Below are positions 52,896-64,000 of a stretch of DNA of 64,000 nucleotides, piece by piece. This stretch comes from Branchiostoma floridae (taxonomy: Eukaryota > Chordata > Leptocardii > Amphioxiformes > Branchiostomatidae). The translations under genes and the position numbers were made by a program. The stretch spans positions 16,116,900 through 16,180,899 of the forward strand of contig NC_049979.1 in the NCBI RefSeq assembly GCF_000003815.2. Reading direction: 5' to 3'. Numbering within the stretch: the first letter of the stretch is position 1; each line of letters begins with the position of its first letter. Below the pieces are notes generated by a model, which had not been told where the DNA came from, did not search any database, and saw only the letters and a program-made list of their open reading frames with translations.

Positions 52896-55800
52896 GCACT
52901 CCCCAGGGGCCGATACAGCTGTGCCATTAATAAAGTCATAACTGGGGGGGGGGGGGGTCATATTTGGGCGTCCAACTGGAAAAATAGATCATATCTAGAA
53001 TCCAAATATAGCGCAAGGTACGATAGCGCATGTCCATACTGACAGACCCTAAAATCATTTCCGCCCGACCTTTCTAATGATACCGTGCGTGTACGGTAGT
53101 TATTTTCTCCTGTTGTTTATCGGTAGTCAGAGAGTCCTCTGGGTATACACCACGGGTGAAAACTGGCAGATTACATCATTCAATCTTTTTCTTATTCATT
53201 ATTAAAAGTAGACAAAAACGTCCTAAACCTCAAGGATGCTGTTACAAGACAGCTGCACTTGAGAATGTATTGCTGATCGACTGTATACTAGTACTATACA
53301 CATTTTTTACAAAACATGTATTATTTACAGGTACATGTACCTGTTGTGCTCATTAGCACCTTGGTTATAATGATGACTTGACTGAGCCACAACTATAGGA
53401 CTGTTCAGCTTGATTAGGATAATCTGACTTGAAGCACCACATCAATGGTATCCAAACCCAATGTTTCTCTGTTCTGTCGTAATGCAATGAATTTCCCTCC
53501 TGCCTAACCTCATTAAAGAAGGACCGTTCTTGTCTACCATAACCAACAGAGAAAAGGACGCCAGACGACTGTACTTTGGTGTGCAGTGAAGATAAACAGA
53601 GTTGTCTTTCATGATTTACTTTCCTGAACCACACGAAGATTTTCCAGTGAGCTAGACGAATATCATCACTTTGTATTGCTCTTAAGTTCACGCACCAAAC
53701 GCAACACGAAAGAGGTGAAAGAGGTATCATTTATACAGAAATAGCTGTGCCCTCAGAGATGTTGGCACGTTACATCATATGCTTTGAGTGCCGCACTGAA
53801 CTTTCCAGCCGTGGCTAGTGGAATGTGATATTCCATCAGTATAGTGGTGAATTCCAGTGGAAATCCAGCCTTGCCGTTGCCGTGGAATGCGAGGGAAATT
53901 GTACATATATGTAGCCTGAAACAACATATAGATTCTAGAAGGTCACGCGGACGCCATGCGGGTGAACTCATCAATAATTAAGTACCACCTCTTTAACTTA
54001 TCCAGTACAATAAACACCGACATTTTAAAGTACATTAAAGCAATTTGATCAAATGGCCAGATTGATGTGCTATGCTGTGAATGTAAAATAGCGTCCTATT
54101 TTTATTTCCAAGTAGAACGCAAGAAATGATGTACCTCTGTTGCTAAAAAAATAAACATTAACAGTAATATAATGGGATGAAGTTTGAACTATTCAAAAAC
54201 AGTTAAGGGAGCTACCAACGAAGTTTTCCCCCAACTTTCCATTACATTACATTATATCATGTCTGACCCCGCCGTTTCCTAACCTTTGAATAACCATAAC
54301 AGTGTCATTAATAATTCAAAGTGCTGTCATCAATACGTTGCCCAAATTTGTCTGAGCGCTTCATGAAATGGCATTCCCGCATTTTAGAATGTGGCAACTG
54401 TACTATGGAGAAATACTTTCCATGTGGTGCGTAATCAGTGACAAGTACAAACTTTTATCAAAAACGATCGATGCACCGATGCAGTTACTTTATGATTGTG
54501 ACATGGCCGGACTTCAGCCTTATCCCGTAACGTGTTGGACTGAGAGGATGCACAAAGAAAGTTCCTATGTGGAGACTTGTCTGTAATACCCATTGATTGA
54601 TGTTACGAACATCTGCTCTTTATTTGATAGCTTCGCTGATAGACAGAAACTTGCATAGACGGACAAAATTCAAACCCCAAATACAGGAAGTACTTACAGT
54701 GTATTTGGTTTCTGAAGCCTTACATGCTCGTGGTATTAACGTACTAGTATTCTATGCACCAAAACGCTTTTGACTTCATACCTTTATTGTGATATGTGTG
54801 GATCCCAATAACGTTTGCCGCATGGAAAGGTCCCGTAACTGTCGTGGAAAGAGATAAATGTTGTTTGTGGCTTCGTTTGCAGATTTGTGGGCGGAAAAAA
54901 ATCCAACCATTTATAAACAGACATTGCTGGTCACTGGTTATCGGCATAAGATCTAATGAACGAATATTGAAACAAATTAGTAATCTATGTGAGTTAGGAC
55001 ATTTACACTGTATGCGTTATATGGGTACTCACCGACAACCTACTCTGAAGATCATACTTTACGGTACACGAGCACAACAATCAAGGGACATCTATTCTGT
55101 GATAGCAATGCCTCCAGGCATGAAGTTCAAGCTGAACTGATATATGTATGGTAGTAAGTGATATAGTTGATTCATTGAATTGTCCTTTGGCCTAGATAAC
55201 TGTGTAATCATTGCACAGAGTTTATTTTTCAACTTTAAAGAAAAGTAACAGTTGATTACCAATTTTTGTGTTCCAATTTAAAGCGTTTGACTCTATTCTC
55301 TACTTTAGAACACGTTATATATATATATATATATGTCATACCTGTGACGCGAAAACGTTCGATACGGGTGTTCCGGACCGGGCCTTACGCTTCCGTATCG
55401 CACAGGTTCGAAAGGCGTATCACACAGGCTCCATTCGAGTAAATCGAGCGGGCCCGGTTGGCAATTCGAATACCTGATTCGGACGTTGGAACATTGCTGT
55501 TGCAACACTTTTGGTTCGAGGGCACCAAATTTGTTCAACTTCTGGCGCATTTCACATTAAAACATGGGTTTTCTCAGGTGGGTATGACGGCAGCCCTCCC
55601 GCGGGTCGGATCGCCCGACGGCCGAAGGTTGATACGGAATACACCGTATTGTATTCTATATGTATCGCACAGGTTCGAAAGGCGTATCACACACTTTCTT
55701 CGAGTAAATCGAACCAGTTCGAGCGGGCCGAATACGGCTCGATTGGCAATTCGAATACCTAATTCGGACGTTGGAACATTGCTGTTGCAACACTTTTGGG

Positions 55801-58204
55801 GCACCAAATTTGTTCAACTTCTGGCGCATTTCGCATCAAAACATGGGTTTTCTCAGGTGGGTATGACATAAATAAAATACAACACGGTGTATTCCGCATC
55901 GCCCTCGGTCTCAGCCCTCCCGCGGGTCGGATCACCCTCCGGCCTATGCAGGTCAGGCAGAACAGGTTGCCGAACCCACAGGCAAAATGTCCGTCTGCCT
56001 GCTCATCTGTCGAATCGACAGGAGAATTTAAAAAATGTACCGGAATACCTTTAAAAAGAGGCAAACCGACCTAGACAAGTCTCAATGGACAGCGCAATGT
56101 CCAATGACAATCGCAAGTATAAAGTTTGGGTCGTTTTCAGCACTTGTTGAAGCGCTACAGCCGGTACACATTTACAGGTGTGTGGCTTCTGTATGTAATT
56201 TGAAACCTTTCGAGGGGAATTTCCGTCTTGCCTTTTGGATTATATATAACTGCTAGGTGTTTCCGTGGAATGCAGTACCTGAGTCAGCTGTTGTCCGACC
56301 GGTTCCTACATTTCCCTGCAGAGACCCCACCCAAAACAGACACCACTCAGACTACTTGGGCGACGGTGTGCAATGGAGGACCTCTGCTGACGACTGTACG
56401 GATTAAAGTTCATCAGATATTTGTGATTTGAGATCAAGGTATGCCCCTTTATCAAATGATGACTTTACCCATACTCGAAAAAACAACTCGTTGCTTTTGC
56501 ATTGTATCCTGGAATATTTAAGTTCTATATCTGTAAAGTTGTGCACCAGTGACCGCCGCTGGGCACCTCCAGTCGACACTGGAACTTGTAGTCGTAGCTG
56601 TTTCTTGTTTTTTTGTTTGTTTCGATTATGTATTAGTATGTCCACAAGATAGCTTTTGCTTTGCAATCATAACTAACCTTCAAATTCTGTCTAATAGTTT
56701 AAAACTGTCATAGACTTGTCTTGATACCACGGCAGGGGATGTAGCTGTTGTTTTTTCAACAAATGAATACAATTAATTTTCGACTACCCAAGCACGAAAA
56801 AATATACCCTAGGCTTACAAACCCACAAAAATAAAGACATTTACTTCAAGAGCTCACAGATTGCTGGCACAACTCGGTAACGCTGACCGATTCTTAGCAT
56901 TCAGTCTTGCCAGATACAACACGATTCCGCCTCCCGGCAACTTTCAAAAGGAATGACTTATATAATTTGTAAGTCACACTAATGGCGCTACCGACCACGA
57001 CGTATTGTATGCATACACTTGTACTGCTAAACTCAGGTATTGAAAAAAATGCTAAGATCACTGTAGTGCCGATAGATTATATAAAGAGATTAGGGAAACA
57101 GTCACCGAACGTATATCTCGACATGTTCAAGAACATATTGAGGAGCCTACAGGTATTTTATAGCTAGGCCTAGGGCACCCTTATTACAGTTTACACATTT
57201 CTGTGAAAATTTTATTCGGTGTTTTGAAGTTTGCGATCTGCCTCAAAGACTCGAACCAACAACTGATGAGAAACTTGTAGATTATGACACAGGTGTTGGG
57301 CCTGCAAGTTCGGCGAACATTGCGATGACTTATCAGTATTCCCTGGGTGTGACCTACTTGCAGGTGTGGCTAGCTACATGTCACCAGAAATGCTTCTGAC
57401 ATAACTACAGATAAGATCTGGCACTCTGCTAGGGCGGGTCGGTATCGATGCTATTGCGAAATTCGCGTTGGTTGATTCATGCTGTTTATCAAACATACAG
57501 AGAATGGCCACACCAAGACGTGTACTCATTATGTATGGTTTGGGTTTCCGTGTCATGGTCCGTTTCGGTTTTGCAGGTGTCGGTGATTCGATAATATTCG
57601 TCATAAAATCAGGTCAGAAAATTATCGCAAATATGTAGCATTTCCGCCTTGGTATGGTTGAATTGCCGGCCAACATTCATTAGAGCGTGGACATTTCTGT
57701 GGGATTAAGACTATATGGAAAACAAAACATGTTAGATGGTACTCATTGACGTCAGTAGGAGTAGCAAAAATACCTCCACTTAAATGAAAACAAAATTAAC
57801 GCAAATTCTTCCAAAAAAAGTAGAGCAAACTAAACTAATGCATGAAGTGACCCCAGTGGCTATGTTTCCTCCCTCTATTTGTGTCCCTGATAGCATCGGC
57901 AAGGTACGTCATAAAGTCAACCTGTGCCGCTCGTAAGCATTTAAGAATGTTTGGAGAATCATTCGATTCGTACAGAGCAGATGGGACACACTATCTTATA
58001 TAACACGTTCAGGGTTCTCATGGGAAAATGTATTGACGGATAAAAAATTGTAAAACCCCACCCTTGATGTGCACGTGGCTGCATAGAAAAGAACTTATTG
58101 TGTTTTAAATGTCCAAGAAATGCTAACATACGACTTGCCTGTAGAGAAATGATGTCCATTACGTTTTGTGAACAATTTCTTTACAGAACCAAGGATAAAG
58201 GACC
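52896..58204. other. Intergenic interval between the RING-finger gene and the mucin-like gene
   Basis: This 5.3 kb contains a 14-base G run (52944-52957), an (AT)n microsatellite (about 55316-55333), and a GC-richer tandem block (55370-55950) annotated separately. Several short open frames (for example 54796-55140 plus and 53753-53974 minus) show no family resemblance. No RNA gene was recognised. Confidence 0.5.
55370..55950 (+). repeat. Tandem repeat, ~270-bp period, two full copies and a partial third, containing the dispersed block also found at 12 kb
   Basis: CGCACAGGTTCGAAAGGCGT occurs near 55396 and again near 55666. Each time it is followed by a CGAGTAAATCGA element, AATTCGAATACCT, GGACGTTGGAACATTGCTGT, then ACCAAATTTGTTCAACTTCT and TTTTCTCAGGTGGGTATGAC. 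The GCCCTCCCGCGGGTCGGATC segment also occurs twice (near 55593 and 55915). GC content is higher than in the flanks. The type of element is unknown. Confidence 0.8.
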
Positions 58205-61200
58205 ATGACGGCAGCATTCCTGGTGACTCTGTGTTGTGTTCTGTGGTCGAATGCAGCAGTGTACAGCCAAACCCTATCAACGACGGGCATCATTCAAGCA
58301 TCTCCCACTGTTGCTGTCAGTCTGTCAGAAAACATCATTCCTACTCAGTCACTCCAGGGTTCTGTTTCACCAATATATGTATCTGTATCACCTACCAGTA
58401 CTGCAGCAATACAGGGTGCAATGGCATCCTCCCAGGCAGTACAACAGTCTGAAGCTCTTGCCAGTACCGGAACTGCCGCCCAAGCCACAGTAGTCCCTAG
58501 TCAGTCACTTCAATTGTCGGCAGCACCACCAACAATTGCCCCGAGCCAGTCATTTCAAATGTCTGTAGCTCCACCAGGAACAGTTGTCCCTAGTCAGTCA
58601 CTTCAGGTGTCTGTAGCTCCTCTTGGAACTGTTGCACTAAGTCAGTCACTTCAAATGTCGGCACCACCACCAACAGTTGTCCCTACTCAGTCACTACAAA
58701 TGTCTGTAGCTCCTCCAGCAACAGTTGCCCCTAGACAGTCGCTTCAAATGTCGGCACCACCAGCAACAGTTGCCCCTAGTCAATCACTTCAAATGTCTGT
58801 AGCTCCTCCAGGAACAGTTGCCCCTAGTCAGTCTCTTCAAATGTCGGCAGCACCACCAACAATTGCCCCTAGCCAGTCACTTCAAATGTCTGTAGCTCCA
58901 CCAGCAACAGTTGCTCCTAGTCAGTCACTTCAAATGTCTGTAGCTCCTCCTGGAGCAGTTGCACCAAGCCAGTCGCTTCAAATGTCTGCACCACCACCAG
59001 CAGCTGTCCCTAGTCAGTCACTTCAAATCTCTGCACCACCACCAACAGTTGTTCCTATCCAGTCGCTTGAAATGTCGGCAGCACCACGAACAGTTGCCCA
59101 AAGCCAGTCACTTCAATTGTCTGCACCACCACCAACAGTTGTTGCCCCTAGTCAGTCACGTCAAATATCGGCAGCACCACCAACAGTTGTCCCTAGTCAG
59201 TCACTTCAAATGTCGGCAGCACCACCAACAGTTGCCCCAAGCCAGTCGCTTCAAATGTCTGCACCACCACCAACAGTTGTCCCTAGTCAGTCACGTCAAA
59301 TGTCTGTAGCTCCTCCAGGAACAGTTGCCCCTAGTCAGTCGCTTCAAATGTCTGCATCACCACCAACAGCTGCCCCTAGTCAGTCACTTCAAATATCTGT
59401 AGCTCCACCACCAACAGTTGCCCCAAGCCAGTCGCTTCAAATGTCTGCACCACCACCAACAGTTGTCCCTAGTCAGTCACGTCAAATGTCTGTAGCTCCT
59501 CCAGGAACAGTTGCCCCTAGTCAGTCGCTTCAAATGTCTGCACCACCACCAACAGTTGTCCCTAGTCGGTCACGTCAAATGTCTGTAGCTCCTCCAGGAA
59601 CAGTTGCCCCTAGTCAGTCGCTTCAAATGTCGGCACCACCACCAACAGCTGCCCCTAGTCAGTCACTTCAAATATCTGTAGCTCCACCACCAACAGTTGT
59701 TGCCCCTAGTCGGTCGCTTCAAATGTCGGCACCACCACCAACAGTTGTCCCTACTCAGTCACTACAAATGTCTGTAGCTCCTCCAGGAACAGTTGCCCCT
59801 AGACAGTCGCTTCAAATGTTGGCACCACCACCAACAGTTGCTCCTAGTCAGTCACTTCAAATGTCTGTAGCTCCTCCAGGAACAGTTGCCCCTAGTCAGT
59901 CTCTTCAAATGTCGGCAGCACCACCAACAATTGCCCCTAGTCAGTCACTTCAAATGTCTGTAGCTCCACCAACAACAGTTGCTCCTAGTCAGTCACTTCA
60001 AATGTCTGTAGCTCCTCCAGGAGCAGTTGCACCAAGCCAGTCGCTTCAAATGTCTGCACCACCACCAACAGTTGTTGCCCCTAGTCAGTCACGTCAAATG
60101 TCTGTAGCTCCTCCAGGAACAGTTGCCCCCAGTCAGTCGCTTCAAATGTCGGCACCACCACCAACAGCTGCCCCTAGTCAGTCACTTCAAATATCTGTAG
60201 CTCCACCACCAATAGTTGTTGCCCCTAGTCAGTCGCTTCAAATGTCGGCACCACCACCAACAGTTGCCCCTAGTCAATCACTTCAAATGTCTGTAGCTCC
60301 TTTAGGAACAGTTGCCCCTAGTCAGTCACTTCAAATGCCTGTAGCTGCTCCAGGATCTGTTGCCCCAAGTCAGTCACGTCAAATGTCTGTAGCTCCACCA
60401 GCAACAGCTGCCCCTAGTCAGTCACTTCAAATATCTGTAGCTCCACCAGCAACAGTTGCTCCTAGTCAGTCACCTCAAATGTCTGTAGCTCCACTAGCAA
60501 CAGTTGCCCCTAGTCAATCACTTCAAATGTCTGTAGCTCCTCCAGGAACAGTTGCCCCAAGTCAGTCACTTCAAATGTCGGCAGCACCACAAACAGTTGT
60601 CCCTAGTCAGTCACTTCAAATGTCTGTAGCTCCACTAGCAACGGTTGCTCCTAATCAGTCACTTCAAATGTCTGTAGCTCCTCCTGGAACAGTTGCACCA
60701 AGCCAGTCGCTTCAAATGTCTGCACCACCACCAACAGTTGTCCCTAGTCAGTCACTTCAAATGTCTGCACCACCACCAACAGTTGCCCCTAGTCAATCAC
60801 TTCAAATGTCTGTAGCTCCACCATCAATAGTTGTTGCCCCTAGTCAGTCACTTCAAATGTCTGTAGCTCCACTAGCAACGGTTGCCCCTAGTCAGTCACT
60901 TCAAATGTCTGTAGCACCACCAGCCACAGTTGTCCCTAGTCAGTCACTTCAAATGTCTGCACCTCCACCAACAGTTGCCCCTAGTCAATCACTTCAAATG
61001 TCTGTAGCTCCTTTGGGAACAGTTGCCCCTAGTCAGTCACTTCAAATGCCTGTAGCTGCTCCAGGATCTGTTGCCCCTAGTCAGTCACTTCAAATGTCTG
61101 CACCTCCACCAACAGTTGCCCCTAGTCAATCACTTCAAATGTCTGTAGCTCCTTTGGGAACAGTTGCCCCTAGTCAGTCACTTCAAATGCCTGTAGCTGC

Positions 61201-63822
61201 TCCAGGATCTGTTGCCCCAAGTCAGTCACTTCAAATGTCTGTGGCTCCACCAGCAACAATTGCCCCTAGTCAGTCACTTCAAATATCTGAAGCTCCACCA
61301 GCAACAGTCGCTCCTAGTCAGTCACCTCAAATGTCTGTAGCTCCACCAGCAACAGTTGCACCTTCTCTGCCGTCACAAACTGTTGCAGCACCTATCATAA
61401 GTGCCAGTGTTGCTGTTGTTTCCACCACAATCCTACAAGATTCTATGGCACCAGTCAGCACAGCAGGTGTAGCAGTTATCATTTCACCAACCCAGTCACT
61501 GCAAACTTCTCCAACTGAGTCTATGATAGCAACACCCTCAGCTACTGCAGCCATAACCGTCCAGCCAAGTGAAACTGTGACACCCCCAGTCACGACATCT
61601 GCTGTGACTACAGCTGTGGTGACCCCTGCATCAGTCTCCACTGGTACGTACACCAGACCAATGTCACATATTCTACAGAGTAACTCTAAAAAAACTCTAT
61701 CTGCTATCATTTTGCTGTTGCTGCAAGAAAGTATAGTACACAAGCTTTTGCAACTTGACTGATTCGATTGCTTTTGTTTTCCAGATATCGAGTTGACGGC
61801 ATTCACTGTTGTTGAAAACAAGCCACCCATGTTTTACCCAAATAACAGTGTTAGCATGGCATTCGGCATTACCCTTCGCAATGGTGGGACAAGTGATGTG
61901 CAGGTATCAAAGTCATCTGACTACAAGAAATTACTGCGTTGCTACAAGAACCCTTTTCCCTCTTAAGTTAGGATAAACTAATACAAAGGCTTTCTATTCT
62001 GTTTCTTTCTGTTCTGTTAAGAGTTGCACTGTATGTCTTAAAAATCCTTTTTCAAAATTTGTAAACTTTTTAGTCAAAAACAATCTAACATAAAATTTAA
62101 TTTTGTGGTTCTTGGTTGTTTATTTTATAATGTTACATACCAAGTCGTATTTTCATGCCCAAACATATATAAATGATTTCATGCATTTTGTATTAATTTC
62201 ATTTGATATAGACTTTGTTGGACAAGTTTGATGACTGCACAGATCATTCAACACATTTTTTTCTGGTTCTGTTTTAACAGTCAAACCCGTCTGGCAACTT
62301 TGAGTTTGTTGTTTTCCTGGCCAACTCTTCTCAACCAGCTCAAACTCCTGCACCAGGACAGCTCAGTGTCAGGATCACTTCCGCTGTGGATGGAACAACA
62401 GGTGTGGCTCAGGGGGATGTCACTGCTCTTGCCGCTGAAACCACCCTGAACACTCTAACTACAAGCAACTGTGCGGAAATGACTCACGTCTGCCTTCGGA
62501 TGTTGGTGACTGGCAACTTCACAGACACTGATGCTGCAAACAATGATCAATGTCTGGCATTTGGAAGTGGAAGCGGACAAGTTGGAGCTAAAGACTGCAC
62601 AAAATGTATGTCTTAGGATTTAATCATATTTTCTAATTTACTAGATAAAAGTTATTAATATAACCATTTATACTTTTACACTGACACACAACGTTTTTTG
62701 TGTGTGTACGTTCGCCATTTATTCCTGAAGGTGTTGCTTGCATACATGACTAATTTGGAAACAGGTAATAATTAATCATGGAATATTGGCACAATCAATG
62801 TACAGCTGATCACTTCAGATCTTATTGCAAAGGTCATTACATTCCATGTGTACATGATGTCCCTTACTGCTGCTTACCAAGTAATTCCCATTTGCCTTCC
62901 CAGTGGTGGGCTCTTGCTCGGTAACCTGCCACACAAAAGCGTCCTGTCTGCTGCAGTCAGGGACAGGAGTGGGCGTGTGCACCTGCCAGTCTGGCTATAC
63001 AGGGGATGGGGCCAGCTGTACTGGTAAGACCAGGCTTTATTCACCTTTAATTATGCCGATGCATAAGTGTTGCTAACATTAAACTACTAGAGTACTTTAA
63101 AGTTAATGCTGATACATGTATCAACAAACTTTCAAATCAGTGGGAGAAAATAAAATTACTACCAGAGTGATGTTAGAATAAATATTTGTCTTTAGTTTAT
63201 ATTACCCCATGAAATATTGTTTTAAAAAGATCCATCTGAATAACATTTATTTTTCTCCTACACTCCTAGATATCAATGAGTGTACCAGTAACACTGCCAA
63301 CTGTGCAGCGGACCGGGTGTGTCGTAACACGGAGGGTTCCTTCTCGTGTGACTGTAAGCCAGGATTTACAGAGAAAGATGGAACATGTGAAGGTAAGGCC
63401 AACATCTGTCAGTGTTCCTATCGAGCTAAGCAGTCATACTGTTCTGTTTCAAATAAAGGAAAGTAAAAGGACAGACATAAAGATCTGAAAATCATTCACA
63501 ATACAGTACTTGCAAAATTTTCAAGCACCATCCTTCATGGCTTGGGGTTGAAGTCAGCTGCTACTACATACTAAAAAATCTTGCTTCATTCACAACATGA
63601 TAATATACTTTGAAGAGCAATTCAGAATGAACCCACAGGTTACACGATAACATTGTTGGCTAATGGAATAAACCAACAAGATACATGATAACATTGTTCT
63701 TTACCACAGAGACCCAGGCCTACTCAGCCACTGTCCGCATCACCAATGAGGTTTTCGACTCTTCCCTAAATGACCCCACCTCTACTCGCTTCATGAATCT
63801 CAAAGTCCAAGTCACCACAGTT
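58205..63822 (+). CDS. Mucin-like secreted or membrane protein with S/T/P repeats, EGF domains and possible SEA domain (3' end outside window)
   Basis: Exons: 58205-61643, 61785-61903, 62281-62605, 62904-63023, 63270-63392 and 63710-63822, continuing past the edge. Junctions are in phase and split Asp, Leu, Asp and Glu codons. Residues 1-22 are a signal peptide (MTAAFLVTLCCVLWSNAAVY). Residues ~95-1055 are about 60 repeats of 15-17 residues based on TVAPSQSLQMSVAPPG, rich in Ser, Thr, Pro and Ala and likely O-glycosylated. Next is a beta-sandwich-like region (IELTAFTVVENKPPMFYPNN, FEFVVFLANSSQ) with N-glycosylation sequons. Then come an EGF-like domain (CSVTCHTKASC...CTCQSGYTGDGASC) and a calcium-binding EGF domain (DINECTSNTANC...CDCKPGF). 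The last exon (YSATVRITNEVFDSSLNDPT) fits the start of a SEA domain. The order mucin-EGF-SEA is usual in membrane mucins. The orthologue is unknown. The start ATG is the first in frame before the signal peptide. Confidence 0.88.
58490..61370 (+). repeat. Coding minisatellite, 45-51 bp units, with higher-order structure
   Basis: About 60 tandem units of the type CCTAGTCAGTCACTTCAAAT with an intervening GTCTGTAGCTCCTCCAGGAA or GTCTGCACCACCACCAACAG segment keep one frame open for 2.9 kb. A three-unit cassette (PPPTVAPSQSLQ, then SVAPLGTVAPSQSLQ, then PVAAPGSVAPSQS) recurs near 60250, 60960 and 61090. Variant units alternate in a non-random order, which indicates unequal exchange of multi-unit blocks. 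Confidence 0.95.
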
Positions 63823-64000
63823 GTGAGTATTTCATGTGAATGCATGTTAGTATTTGGGACATTGAAGTACTGTTATCCACATGGGCAGGTGGTTTAACAT
63901 GTGATCATAGCTAGGAACTTGGTTAATGAATGATGTCATGAATGTCTTGTAGATAAGGAAAGCTCTACAATCAAGACTATTTTTACAATTAGATTACAGT

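Noticed and set aside
55396-55420. GGTTCGAAAGG resembling a tRNA B box
   Set aside because: No A box at the right distance, no cloverleaf and no terminator. The motif is part of the 270-bp tandem repeat.
61327-61830. 167-codon minus-strand frame
   Set aside because: It is antisense to the end of the mucin repeat exon and reflects low stop density in repeat DNA.

Overview
The window is metazoan nuclear DNA. Genes are split by GT-AG introns and are mostly single-copy animal orthologues. They are embedded in sequence rich in foldback and terminal-inverted-repeat elements. Gene content, intron density and repeat style suggest an invertebrate deuterostome, most likely an amphioxus (Branchiostoma). 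That assignment is inference; no species-diagnostic marker is present. There are two assembly gaps (20684-20788 and 24001-24184). There is no bacterial, viral or CRISPR content.

Layout: (1) 221-3807 (+), the C-terminal ten exons of UDP-glucose pyrophosphorylase (UGP2), cut by the left edge. (2) 6859-9472 (-), a complete six-exon PAFAH1B2/3-type SGNH hydrolase with a LINE remnant in its first coding intron. (3) 11534-13943 (+), two-exon WDR46/Utp7, head to head with PAFAH1B. (4) 15647-31822 (-), LZTR1 in 22 coding exons whose lengths sum to an open 775-codon frame. One of its introns (18093-26107) is swollen to 8 kb by an unusual block: two identical 97-bp promoter-like segments, a 65-68 bp hairpin minisatellite and a Harbinger-like element. 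(5) 34.3-35.0 kb, a probable bidirectional promoter shared with PRDM10. (6) 37288-48626 (+), PRDM10 in 16 coding exons (1261 codons), with a PR domain, 15 visible C2H2 fingers and a Q-rich tail. A nested pair of DNA transposons sits in one intron. (7) 51782-52759 (-), an intronless RING/TRAF-type zinc-finger E3 ligase with a TATA box. (8) 58205 to beyond the right edge (+), a secreted or membrane mucin-like protein: signal peptide, about 60 Met/Gln-containing S/T/P repeats, a beta-sandwich-like region, two EGF domains and the start of a possible SEA domain.

The genes are unrelated functionally: glycogen/UDP-sugar metabolism, phospholipid hydrolysis, rRNA processing, RAS-family ubiquitination, transcription, ubiquitin ligation and mucosal surface. 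The window reads as a normal gene-dense chromosome segment. The least explained structures are the intronic block at 18160-24975, the hairpin minisatellite inside it, and a diverged conserved block shared between 12 kb and 55 kb.
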